From assembly GCA_026770025.1 (NCBI GenBank), contig JAMXDE010000022.1, forward strand, positions 248,001 through 312,000: a DNA stretch of 64,000 nucleotides. Reading direction: 5' to 3'. Position numbers and translations under genes: made by a program. Shown here piece after piece: positions 11,310 to 22,201 of the stretch; positions within the stretch are counted from its first letter, which is position 1, and each line of letters begins with the position of its first letter. Source of the DNA: Craspedostauros australis. Lineage: Eukaryota; Bacillariophyta; Bacillariophyceae; Mastogloiales; Achnanthaceae. The notes under the pieces were generated by a model. It ran no database searches, was not told where the DNA came from, and worked only from the letters and a program-made list of their open reading frames with translations.

Positions 11310-12011
11310 ATGGCGAAGAACGAAGACTACAAAGACGAACAGCACGAAGCAGCATTGCCGGACGCTACCCTGGTGCCCGATGATGAAAACTCCAAAACGA
11401 AGCAATATGACATCCATTCTGCCATCATCGCATTCCATACACATGTGAAAGACAAAGGGCTAGACCTGCACCATGACGATGAGACGGAAACGGTGGAGGG
11501 ATTCGTTTATCCCAAGGCCATCTCGCGTCTCCCTTCGTACGTGATGCGCAGCGTGCTCCTTGCTGTGGCTCACGACAAATGTTCCTTGGAGTCCGTTGGG
11601 AAGTTTTCCAACCCGGGTGCCTTGGTGCAAGGCAATGTGATTGCACTCGTCAACCAGACCAATGGCCAATATCTCCGCCTTTGTAACGGCTCGGTGAACT
11701 ATGGAGGCAAGCCCGTCATGGCAAAACTGGCACACGGTTGGGAGTACGAACGTTTTCTCGTTGTCCAAGCAGGGCCCAAAACGATTGCGCTCTACTCTAT
11801 CCGCGACCGTCGTTTCATTGGGACTGATGGAACAACGTGGGCCGCATCCAGCTCTCGTATCGTCGGTCTTCACGATCGCCCACGCGGCAACGAATGCTTC
11901 ATCGTCGAGAAAGGAGGTTCGGCCAACACGATCAAGCTCGTGTGCCCATTGTTGGCGAGTCGTTGGTGCTCAGAGGAATTCGTTGTGGTTCAAGTCGAAG
12001 GCATCATGTGA
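11310..12011 (+). CDS. hypothetical protein, possible beta-trefoil (fascin-like) fold
   Basis: A 233-residue protein from a single exon, starting at the first ATG of the frame (ACA-ATG). Residues about 95-230 show alternating beta-strand-like segments: GNVIALVNQTNGQYLRL, ERFLVVQAGPKTIALYSI, RRFIGTDGTTWAAS, NECFIVEKGG and IKLVCP. The pattern, a hydrophobic strand followed by 'G-x-Y/F-hydrophobic', resembles fascin/actin-cross-linking beta-trefoil domains. This is a pattern-level resemblance, not a firm family assignment. No signal peptide or membrane segment was seen. The N-terminal 50 residues are acidic and polar. Confidence 0.55.
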   Translation: MAKNEDYKDEQHEAALPDATLVPDDENSKTKQYDIHSAIIAFHTHVKDKGLDLHHDDETETVEGFVYPKAISRLPSYVMRSVLLAVAHDKCSLESVGKFSNPGALVQGNVIALVNQTNGQYLRLCNGSVNYGGKPVMAKLAHGWEYERFLVVQAGPKTIALYSIRDRRFIGTDGTTWAASSSRIVGLHDRPRGNECFIVEKGGSANTIKLVCPLLASRWCSEEFVVVQVEGIM

Positions 12012-12294
12012 GAGAGGATCATGCCAGCCCGCCATCACCCGCGATCAAGCACGAACAGGACGATTGAGTGCGCACAAGAATAAATTTCCATTTCATCGAG
12101 ACCACGGCGGTGCATTAAATTTACTCCAACCCAAACGAATGGCACATGCCATATCTTCCAACTCTTGAGTATCTATTAAATTATATTCACCGTCGTTTTC
12201 ATCCTCACATGCAGCCGTGCTTTGTTCTGTTCTGTCACCCGTACGAGCAGTCCATGTCCTACCAGCTTGTACGTCCTGGTATGGCTCGTCATCG

Positions 12295-15200
12295 TCACGT
12301 GGAGTGTTTTGAACTGTTGTTTGGGCTGTCTCCCACCTTTTTCACATCCGTTGTAGGTGGAGTTTCGGATGCATCTGCTGATGTTGATATTGATGTTGAT
12401 GCTGCTGCTGGTGACGATGCTGTGGTTGTGACATCGTCGTCTTCCGCATCCACGTTCCCCCGACTTCTAGCTCTGGCCATTCTATCTCTGATGCGATCGT
12501 ACCTGGCTTGATCCTTCTTGGAAACTGATGGCATCACATGCTTGAAGGCATATTGGAAGTGGCGCTTCTTGATACATAACGATGCTACGTCAAACTTGTC
12601 ACCGTCTCCCGCGCCAGCATCTCCATCTGCTGATAAGCCTTCCTTGACGACCGCCAGACCGGCTTCCCGCAGCAACGCCGCGCAGTCTGCGCCGCTGTAC
12701 CCCTCAGCACGCGCACTGCTACCGATTGCCGCCAAGTCGATGTCGTCGGAAATTCTGATATTCTTCGCCAGGGCAGTGAGGATGGACGCTCTGTCGCTCG
12801 GAGTTGGCAGTGGCACGTACAGAAGCTTGTCCAGTCGTCCACTGCGCATGCCAGTACGCGTTGGAGCGAAGAGGGGAAGAGATTGAAAACGAGAGCAAAG
12901 AAAATGCAACCAAAGAGTGAGCACGAGTTGCGTTGTATCAAGTATTTGCAATCACGCATTCACATACGCACACATCCACGTGGACACTGGAGGTGCGGGC
13001 GCGTCGTGCAAATCCAAATCCAACAACAAGAATGAACTTACGGTCTGACCATGGCAGGGTCGATCAGCTCTGGACGGTTGGTTGCGGCAATGACAAACAC
13101 GCTGCGCCGGCTATCTAGCCCGTCCATCTCCGTGAGCATCTGATTGACGACGCGTTCGCTGACACCGCCGCCACCTCCGCCGTCGCTACCACGTCGCGGA
13201 CACAGCGAGTCCAATTCGTCGAAGAAGACGACGCAAGGACTGGAGCTGCGAGCACGCTCAAAGACGAGGCGGACTGATCGCTCGCTTTCGCCGACGTATT
13301 TATCCAGCAGTTCCGGACCCTTGACGCTGATGAAGTTGGCCCCGCTCTCGTTGGCGATCGCCTTTGCCAGGAGGGTCTTGCCGCATCCCGGTGGACCGTA
13401 CAACATGACGCCAGCAGGAAGCGGGATGCCCAGCGCTTGGAACTTTTCTGGATTGCGGATGGGTTCCAACACGCTGAGCACCAGCTCTTCACGCACAGTA
13501 CCAAGCGCGCCGATATCATCCCACGATACGTCTGGTACAGTCGCAAAACCTTCGCGTTTGCTCGAGGGCTGGACGTGTGGGAGAGCCTCCAGGAAGTCAG
13601 GCATTCCGATGAACAACGGCTTCATGTGATCATCTGTCAATGGCACTATCGAAGATATATCATCAATGACTGGCGACGGCGACGGCAACGGCAACGGTGC
13701 TGAAGTTTGAGGGTCAACATCCATCATCGTCGAGGAATCCTTGGTTCCGTTGGTTTCAACATTGGCGCCATTGGGTTCTGCCTTGTTGTCGTTATCGTTG
13801 CCGCTGCTGTTGGCTTTGTTATCAGCCAAATCCTCGCTGGGCTTGTCGTTGTCTGCGGTGTCATCGTTTTTGCTGTCGCCAGCATCGTTGCTGTTGCCTG
13901 TGCCAGTATCGTTCGCAGTGTTGGCGCCAGTGACACCAGTGGTGCTATCCATCTTGGCACTGCCGGAAGCCCGAAGGCTCGCGAGAGACTGATCCTTCAG
14001 CACGTTCGCAAAGATGCGATTGATGGCAATGACAGCTGCCTCCTTGGTCAAACTCCGAATATCCGCACCGACGAATCCAGGCGTCTTGCGCGCCAGCAGT
14101 TTGTAATCAAAATCGCCTGCCAACTTCATATCCTTCGTCATGGTCTGGATGATATTCAGACGCGCCTCTTCATCTGGCACGCCGAGCAAGATTTCTCGAT
14201 CGAAGCGCCCGGCCCGACGCAGCGCCGCATCGATGCTGTCGGGACGATTCGTGGCGCCGATGACCATGACGCAGGCGTGGTTGCGATTGTATTTGGGAGC
14301 TATGGAATCCATGGAGGTGAGTAGCTGGGCGACCATTCGTTTTTCCATGCCCCTGCCGTCGCCGCGCTTGGGTGCGATGGCGTCGAGCTCGTCCATGAAA
14401 ATGAGGGCGGGTGCGGACTCCGATGCTGCCTGGAACAGATCGCGGATGCGACCTTCGCTTTCGCCCGACATGCCCGATACGAGCTCCGGTGCGCTGACAC
14501 AAAAGTAGGGGACGCCGAGCTGACCGGCAATAGCATTGGCGAGATGGGTCTTTCCGCAACCCGGCGGGCCACGCAGCAGGACACCGCGAGGAGGATCGAC
14601 GCCGAGATACCGGTACACCTCGGGCCGCACCAACGGGTACTCGATGAGCTGTTGGATCTGCTTCAACGTTTCATCCATACCACCAAGATCGGCGTAGCGT
14701 TCGGTCGGTCTACGCACCGGCACAGCGTGAGCACTGCCCTTTTCGTCGCCCAGTCCATCGAATGCACCGTTGTTGCTGTTGCTGTTGTTGTTGGATGAGG
14801 AGGAACGTTTCATGGAGGCTGATTTTCTCTTGCGCGATCCGGATCTGGATGATGTCGTTTGCACAATCGGTGCTGCCGTCGTTCCCGGTTCTCCTGCTCC
14901 CGCCCCTGACGATCTTCCATTGGGCGGCGGCTTCTTCAATTTCACGTTGTGATTCTGCGCATCCATGCGTTGCGATTCCGCCATGCTGCCGCTGCGTTCC
15001 TTGCCACCATGCCCCGCAGTGCCATCGCCACCGTTGTTGCTGCTCTCCACAGCGGCCGCGCCAGCCTCCGACGCGGCACCCGCATTGCCGGCCGCGCTGA
15101 CCCCATCCTCCGTGCGCTGATGCTGCATCTTGCGATACCGATTGCGCAATCCCGCGTTGAGCGCGGAGCCGTCATTGAGCAGCATGCTGCGCTCCATGTC

Positions 15201-15473
15201 GTGCTTGCGGGCCTTCTTGTCGTACTGCGCTTCGTTGGCCTCCTCCACGGCCCGTTTCTTGGATCGCGCAGAGTCGTCCGCGGCATCCTTGGAGATGCGC
15301 TTCAGCGCCTTCTGGACCTGCCGCTTGAGCCGCACGAGGTCCTTGCGCTGGTATTCGCGGTGCTGCGTGCGCAGGCAGTGGACGATGTGATCGGCGTTGG
15401 GAGACGCGTCGACGCTGAACGAGACGAACTTGCGCACAAGGTGCATCAGCTTGGCGTCCACCGCGCTGCTCAT
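12295..15473 (-). CDS. NVL/Rix7-type nuclear AAA ATPase (2 exons)
   Basis: A type II AAA ATPase of the Cdc48 clade, most like NVL/Rix7, which remodels pre-60S ribosomal particles in the nucleus and nucleolus. Exon 1 is 15473-13042, exon 2 is 12841-12295, and the 200-bp intron runs GTAAGT..GCGCAG. The join gives 992 residues and rebuilds MVRPGRLDKLLYVPLP. Domain 1 has Walker A GPPGCGKT near 302 and Walker B IFMDELDAI near 358. Domain 2 has GPPGCGKT near 693 and VVFFDELDSL near 748. The N-terminal 250 residues hold a helical region and basic, NLS-like runs (KRKSASMKR). A long Asn/Asp-rich linker of more than 100 residues separates the two ATPase domains. The C-terminal HFQYAFKHVMPSVSKKDQARYD matches the usual end of the clade. 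Confidence 0.9.
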
Positions 15474-15964
15474 GGCGGCAGCTGTGTTGTTTGGATGTCC
15501 TCGTGGAGTGAAGTGCAGTGGAGTGCAGTGCGATGTTGACGAGAGTGTGAGTGTTGGCACCCTTGGTTGCCAGAGCAGCAGGAGCCGTCGTGTTGGTGCC
15601 AATAGCATATAATAGAATAGTAGGTACCAGAGAATGCATGTGAGCAATCACACCTTCTTTTGGTCAAACACCAACAAAGCCCACAGCTCATGTTTTTGGT
15701 GGTGGTCGGGACTACCTTTACGGTAAACACAGATGAATGGATACTCGAGTTAAATGGCGAGAAATTGTTCCATGAATTCCACCAATTTTGTGATGCAGAA
15801 ATAGCACCACCATAGCAAATGGCACGGTGACTTCCACTCGAACAATCTAGAGAGTAGTAGTAGAGAGACAGAGCGGGAGCCATGCATGGTACCCTCCAAG
15901 TCTCTACTCTACGAGCTAGGTCGTGATCTACTTCGAGTCTTCAACGACGAGAGAAGGTTTGCGC
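15474..15964. other. intergenic region
   Basis: This lies between the start of the NVL/Rix7 gene and the stop of the next minus-strand gene. It serves as promoter and leader for the former; no gene was seen. Confidence 0.6.
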
Positions 15965-18332
15965 TTAAAGGTGTTCAATCTTGTTATCTTGCTTGCTGTT
16001 GATTTGGCCAGCAGCCGGATTCTCCATCTCAAGGTCAAGCATGTCATCCTCGTCGTCGGCCGTTGCGAGCTGCCCCATCATTTGCAACCAGGCATCTCCG
16101 CCGTCGTCCTGATCGAGGTAATCGTCCATGGCATCCTTGGCCGCCTTCACAGGATCCTGCGGTGGTTCTGCAGCGATGTTGGGGTTGGTGGCAGACGGGC
16201 CGGAGCCGCCAGCTGCGGGAGGAGACGAAGCCGAGAGTCCATCGAACATCTCCATGGTCTCTGGAGACATCCTCACGATCTCGTTCGTCAAGAGAGGAGA
16301 TTTGATGATCTGGTCTGCCTCGATGTTCTGCGGCTGTGGCGCCGAAGTGATGCCGCCTGTTGCATCAGGGCCATTGATTGAGACACCAGCACGTTCACCG
16401 TCTTTGCCATCGTCACCATTCCTCCCATTGGCATTTGCTTCAACGGCAGTATCATCGCTTCCGTTTTGACCAACTGCCAGAAAGAGACCAGCGCCGCCAG
16501 CTAGGATCCCTGCAGAGGCAAGCGGGCTGACATATGACGAATCGTCACCGCCAGCGACCTGCTGGATTTGCTCAAGTCTTTCCTGCTGCTGCTGTTGATG
16601 CATTTCATCCAGCTCCTGCCGCCGTGCCAGACGTTCGGCGTCTTCTGCCATGGCCTGATCCTTGCGCTCTTGCTCGCGTTCGAGGTACTCCTTTTCGACC
16701 GCGATGCGCTCTGTTTCAATCTTCTGGTCCTTCTTGCTGACGATATCTTGAGAATTGATGGATCGGAGACGCTCCAACTCAGCCTGACCTTCCACAAGAA
16801 CTTGTTCGTAGGTTTCCTTGGAGGCGTCGCTGCGATTATCCAACCACGCCTGCGCGCTTTCCATGGTGACATCCAACCGGATCTCGCCTGGTTGGAATTC
16901 GAATTCGTGCGCCCTGTTGAGTGGGACTCCCGCCATCATCGCGGAGAGCAACGCAGGACTGCTGCCGTCAGGGAACACCAGCACGACGGTGTCGCCGGAG
17001 AATTGAGTTTCGAGGACGGACATGAGCTGGACCAGACGGATCTTCTGGTCGGCCAAGGTTTCATTGGGGGTGCCATCGTCGTTGGCTGGTGGGCGTGCCC
17101 CAGAGCCGTCCTTCTTCGCTTCTGCCGCATCCATCGCAAATAGTGCCGGCCTCGTGTTTTTTGCCGACAGCATGTCCCATTTGCCTGGGAGGCAGCGTGC
17201 AAACGTTATGCATTGGTGGATCGAGGACAGGTAGGTAAGGTGGAGTGAAGATGATGAAAAGTGGCATGGGGGGTGAGGTGAGAGATCTATTGAATATAGT
17301 ATAATAGTATCATATGGTATGGTAGGACACTTAGATTTCGCATGCACGCTCTGCGACGAAACAGACTGACACCAAACATGTGGAGAGAACGGAGATCCCG
17401 CCATCTGCGCGTTGGTTTGTGTTTGTTCTGGTTCGCTTTGTCAAGAACAACCTCGTGCGGCACGAACATGCAAAGTGCACAATCCAAACACACTGAGCAG
17501 AGTACGAAGAAGACTTCCGCAACTCACCGATGGCTCTGGGATCCATGAAGGTGAATTCCGGGATCAAGCGGTTCTGCCCGATCTCCAGCTGTTGCTTCAG
17601 GATATCCACCGTGTCCATGGCCGATGCCGCCAGCGAGTACTTGACGACGGAGGGGTTGATGTCGTTGAGGCGCAGCACTTCACAGGCGGCCTCGACCTGC
17701 CGCACGCCCATGGAAGATAGGGCCGACTCTCGGTTCGTGAGGAACAAGGGATTGGTGGACCAAATGTCCTCCTCCTCGAGCAACGACGCGCCTGCTCGCA
17801 TGAGATGGTAGTTGTTGAGCAACGGCTTGACGCAAGGGAATTCGACCAATCCTCGTGCCGCGGCTGGTTGCGCAGTGACGAGAGCCGCCGCCGTCGCTGC
17901 TCCCACCGTGGCGGATTGGACGGTCCTTGTCCAGAACGACCTTCTGGAATGTGGCAGGTGCGCATGGATGAATTGCGAAGGCATGACGAGCGATGGGTCG
18001 TTGCCATCGCCATCGCCGCAATGGTCACCGTGGTCATCCTCGTTGGGAAGACCTTGTGATTGGGAAGCGTCTGCGCCAAGAGAAGTCGTCGTCTGTTGAC
18101 CACATCCAAGGTCATGCCAAAGCTTCTGTCGTTGCCGTTGCCTCAACTGCGCAGATGCAGCTGGCAGCGCTGGACTGAGCCTTGCGGATGGATGCGTTGA
18201 GAAGCAAGATGCGAGGGGAACCTGCTGCGATGCCCAACCAGCGAAGAGGAACACCGCTGATGCATGTATCATCGTCATGCGGGCGCAGCGTGCACGAGCC
18301 ACGCAACGTGAACGGCCACTGTCGGATCCCAT
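15965..18332 (-). CDS. plastid-targeted phosphoglycerate-mutase-family (histidine phosphatase fold) protein, 2 exons
   Basis: Exon 1 is 18332-17528, exon 2 is 17184-15965, and the 343-bp intron runs GTGAGT..CCCAG; 674 residues result. Residues 170-380 match the plastid PGM-like family: STNPLFLTNRESALSSMG, NDDGTPNETLADQ, and SGDTVVLVFPDG followed by FQPGEIRLDV. The usual catalytic RHG is replaced by RAG (about 179-181), so the classical phosphohistidine cannot form at that spot. The N-terminus looks tripartite: a hydrophobic ER signal ending in ASCFS, a Ser/Ala/Arg-rich transit region, then RRSFW plus a hydrophobic stretch ending AQPAAA, like a twin-arginine lumen signal. A coiled-coil region (about 385-480) and a hydrophobic segment (about 488-508) follow the core. 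A shorter start is possible at 18278. The function is unknown. Confidence 0.75.
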
Positions 18333-18672
18333 GGCGACTTTCGCAATGATTGTGGAATCCTGTGGTGGTGTCTTGCGATGATGGCTGATGATGATTGATG
18401 GGTTCCGATGATTGCGATGTTGTGCCAGAAAAGGAATGGCAGTTGTGCCAGAAGAAGGGACACACACCAAGAGAGAACAAGAGAGAGAAGCGCTCTCCGC
18501 ACCAACAACCAAAAGGAACAACAGCCACAGAGAAAGATCGTTGTTCTCTTTGTCGGATCCAGTGATTGTTGTTGTTCCGAACTTGTGTGCGCCGCTTCGG
18601 TCAGAGAGCTCCCATCACGCTCGACACACGCGAATTGGATTCTTTTCTGAAACCGAACACGAAGTTCGCCCG
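18333..18672. other. intergenic region ending in a candidate target-site duplication
   Basis: This is the promoter side of the plastid PGM-like gene. No coding signal was found. Its last three bases, CCG at 18670-18672, repeat at 24704-24706 on the far side of the transposon. Confidence 0.5.
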
Positions 18673-18714
18673 GGAGTTGTCGGAAAAAGAGAAAATCGCG
18701 TTTTTTGTGTCGGA
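18673..18714 (+). repeat. left terminal inverted repeat of the Harbinger-like element
   Basis: It starts GGAGTTGTCGGAAAA and ends TTTTGTGTCGGA. It pairs with 24703-24662 on the other strand, differing at 7 of 42 positions. It contains two GTCGGA cores. Confidence 0.85.
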
Positions 18715-18826
18715 GTCTGTTCACAAATGACAAGAAACTGCCAGTTGCCAGTTCGCCACACGTGATGGAGCGCACTCGATTCGAGATGTTCGACTCATAC
18801 GACTAGTACAAGAATGCCGAGTTGGT

Positions 18827-19240
18827 TCACGAGAGCAATCGATCATCTCTGAGTCCCGCATTGTCGCGTGTGTGGAGATGGGATTTCCTCGCGACGGCGG
18901 TGTTTTGGTGTTGCTCATTCTCGTCACACTTTGCTGCGGTGGTCTGGAAAAAGCACCGTCTTCTTGGTTGGCGGAACAAGTCTTTGTCTTCTGGTTTGTT
19001 GGCTTGTACTACTGTTATATTGAACTCATCAAAAGCCCACCAGGGACGATCGAGTATCGTTCCTGACCCCACGCCATTTACCTTCTTGACGATGTGATGC
19101 GTTTGATTCCCATCAGTGAGAGTTGCTTGCAGGGTAGAGTGTGAGGAATCCACCAGCAGTATCGCACGGCAAAAAATCACCACAATGCGAGGTGGCCTGA
19201 TGACCAACCACCAATCGTCACTCTTCACATCGTTATGCAC
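18827..19240 (-). CDS. possible small ORF inside the transposon (uncertain)
   Basis: An open frame of 137 codons lies between the left terminal repeat and the 3' end of the transposase. Part of it has a mixed, protein-like composition (GTILDRPWWAFDEFNI). No motif is recognised and no start context supports it. It may be an exon of an element-borne gene, a remnant, or chance. The rest of 18715-19871 shows nothing recognisable. Confidence 0.2.
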   Translation of the reverse strand: MHNDVKSDDWWLVIRPPRIVVIFCRAILLVDSSHSTLQATLTDGNQTHHIVKKVNGVGSGTILDRPWWAFDEFNITVVQANKPEDKDLFRQPRRRCFFQTTAAKCDENEQHQNTAVARKSHLHTRDNAGLRDDRLLS

Positions 19241-19871
19241 TGGGTGTCACTCTCATCCATCTTTGTGCAACATTGATAGCAGCAGACTCAAGGAGTAGCA
19301 GCCCAATCGATGTTGATAGAGTATGAAGCCTTGTCCCATGCAATGATGTCAGAGCTGATCACGCGCCAACACGCTACATTTTGTTGCAACATGTGCAGAC
19401 CGTGCACGCATACCGCAGCAGACTCCCTCTGGAGAGAGAGAGATCGTACCTCCATGGTCGCGTTGTTGAGTCTCGTATCGTTGAATACGAAGCAACGTTG
19501 TACACACTCAAGCGAAGGGGGTTCCTCGATTGGGTCTCCTTCGCTGCGCTTTGTTCTCGAGTTGACTGTCTGAAGAGCTCACACAATTTTGAGCACACAG
19601 AGTAGTGCAGTACTTTCTCATCGTGCTGCGCTTACATGCTCGTTGACGTCCTATCCATCCCAGAATTGCTGCATCGTCTCACAGTTTAGGACAAGGTGTG
19701 GTGTATCTGGCCAATAGAATAGTTGAAATTGGATCTAATGCGATTATAGTATATGAGTGGCGGTGCAGTGCTCTTCCATCTTCCGGATTCGATGCGATTC
19801 AATCTCCTGCTTGTTGTTGCAAGATGCGTTCCAGACCACGAATCCCTCAGTATTGTTGAAACTTGTATGAT

Positions 19872-20991
19872 CTAGTATTGTACTTGGAATAGAGAGTTGC
19901 CATGTTCGATTTGAAGCTGGGTTATGGTGACGATTGCTTTCATCACATGCTTGTGCAACATAAGGTCGTGGCGGAACCGATGCTCCAGGATCTTCCAATT
20001 CTTGAAGCGGCCATTCACAGTCTCATGGCGAGCACGAGCTTGGCTTTTGGCTTGCTTCTCTGCCTCTGTAACAAAATCATCGGATGTTCGGACAGCTTCG
20101 TCACCGCGGTATCCACGATCAGCCTCCACCATCTCACCATCATCCAAGTACTGTTTCAGCAAAGAGCGAAAGATCTTGAGGTCTGGGTGCCGCCCACAAG
20201 CAAACGGACCATTCATCCATACAATATCCCCCTTTTGGATCGACACAGCGATCTCATATCTGATTCCAGCCGATCGGAACTTGTGCGAATACCACTTGCG
20301 GTCAAATGGGGTTGGCTCGTTGATCTTGAAATCAGTGCCATCAACAGTGACCAGGCACGATCTGTTCAAATCGCCAGAGTATCGGTTCTCCCACAGGATC
20401 TTTTCATGGTGACGTCGAAGAGAGACAAGCAGTGCAAAAGATGTGAGCTTGTTTGTTGCTGAATCAATTGTGAGTGAAATGCATTCCCCTTGGACTTACC
20501 ACATCATTTTTCAAATCCGCTACAGCCTTGATGGCTGACCAGATATGGAGCTTGAGAGTCTTATCTGTGGTCCGAAGGAAGACGCATGCCATGCGCACGG
20601 ATGGGTAGTGCCGCATGTAGTACAGGGCCCAAAGGAGATGCTTTGGCTTCAGGTCCCCACGACGTGCTGCAAGTGCCCACAGCACAGAGCAGAGATGAGG
20701 CGAAATCCCAAATGCAACGGTAAAGTCCTCCCCGAATGCACCTGATCGGCATCGTAGATTGGTGATGCACTGGCCAGGGGTGAGAAGGATGTAGCGCGCA
20801 AGATCGAGGAAGTCTTGCACGCTGCCGATGGAGTACCGATGGTCGTAGGCACCATTCAACATTGGTTGGGTGTTTGCTCGAAGGAAGAAGTTGGAGCTGA
20901 AGTGATGGCTGTCCCTGCCTCTCCAAATCATGAAGGATCGGCCAACTGACTTGGGAGAATCCGTGTCCAATGATGAAGTTGTTTGCTTCAT
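19872..20991 (-). CDS. PIF/Harbinger-type DDE transposase (2 exons)
   Basis: Exon 1 is 20991-20500 and exon 2 is 20399-19872. The 100-bp intron starts GTAAGT and ends AAAAG. The join gives 339 residues and reads NDVILWENRYSGD across the splice, a sensible sequence for the family. The DDE_Tnp_4 catalytic triad is visible: first Asp in VTVDGTDF, second in EADRGYRGDEA, and Glu in ARARHETVNGRFKNW. The N-terminal exon holds the helical region typical of the family (WALAARRG..LLWALYYMRHYP). The acceptor is AAG rather than CAG; a second AAG acceptor 48 bp upstream also keeps frame. The enzyme would cut and rejoin the element ends. It is transcribed away from the partner gene across a shared 1.2-kb spacer. 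Confidence 0.82.
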
Positions 20992-21512
20992 CTGTTCTCT
21001 TCTGTAAATGGTTGCTGGCTTGCACCAGTAGATGCAGCCACTGGCATGGAGCCATTCGCATCCCTCTGCATTTGAATCGTTGGAAGCAGAGCATCACGTT
21101 GTGTTCGTAGCCTTTGGTTGATGTTGGCTGTGTGATGATGGCGATGCGAAAACCGAAGAGCATGGTTCTGCGTTGACCAGAACATCCCAGTAGATGATGT
21201 CCTCCACCAAGAGACCACCTCCGGAAGGGTTGGATGGTGTTCTCCCTTTGTCTGAACTCAACGCAGGAGAGAGGAGCAAGAGATGTTGGTGCTCAACTTG
21301 AATCGTTGTTGTGAAGCACCACCCCTGGTTCGTGTGTCTGCTTCCATTGCATGTGGCAACGCAAATCGGAGAACAGGCCGATCGGCCAAAGCGCACCTCT
21401 GCGATGAGCTGTCGTGCGACAGGGTCAACATGCTGTTTGGTGGGACTGGCTTCGACACAAGCCAATGACAAGTAGAGTCGAGTACTCCACTCCACACCAT
21501 TTCAAAAAGGCG

Positions 21513-21784
21513 TCCGACAAGTACGCAATCCGCATCCGACAAGTACACGATTTCCATCCGACAGATACTAAATAGGCAAGGAAAGTAACGTTTTTGTAAC
21601 CGTCGGACTAGAACTTTTGACTCGTCGGACCAGAAATTGTGAACAACAAATTCTGTCTTTTGTTTTCTACGTGAGCTACTACTGACTGTTGCGTAGGAAA
21701 GCACACATGAGACTTGTCGGCGAAAACCAGGTACTTGTCCCCCCAAAAACGAATACCGTCGGTTCCTAAGAATTTCTTGTCGGA
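21513..21784. promoter_or_regulatory. cluster of GTCGG/TCCGAC motifs between the divergent transposon genes
   Basis: Eight copies of the core GTCGG (or its complement) fall within 272 bp: TCCGACAAG at 21513 and 21535, TCCGACAGA at 21557, GTCGGAC at 21602 and 21624, CTTGTCGG at 21713, GTCGG at 21758, and CTTGTCGGA at 21776. The left three are on the opposite strand to the right five. The same core occurs twice in each terminal repeat. Binding by an element-encoded protein is an inference. Confidence 0.6.
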
Positions 21785-22201
21785 GGGTCAATATACAGAT
21801 TTGAAGACATCATTCCAAGCGAGCCGTCCAAAGCACATGAAGCTGAGTATGCTCACCAAATCCAACTGAGCTCCCACAAAAAGCAAATTCGACCCACGAG
21901 GAAGTTGCATTCCAAACCAAACAGGATGATGGCACCTCATGCCCTCATGTACGCACCACGATCCTCCTCATCTGTGCAATACTGCTGATTGAAACAGGCA
22001 ATGACGGATGTGACAGCCTGGATGCTTGCCGTAGTCTGGCTGCGTTGCTCCTACCTGCGTGTTTGAATTGAATAGACAGCTGATTGATCGATCGATGATA
22101 CCATCTCCCAGCATTGGTCGAGTTGTTTGCAGCGCTGCACTCGCAGTATCTGCTGTAGCAGGGGTGTCCATCACAATCCCACAATTCAGCTTACCTCCAA
22201 G

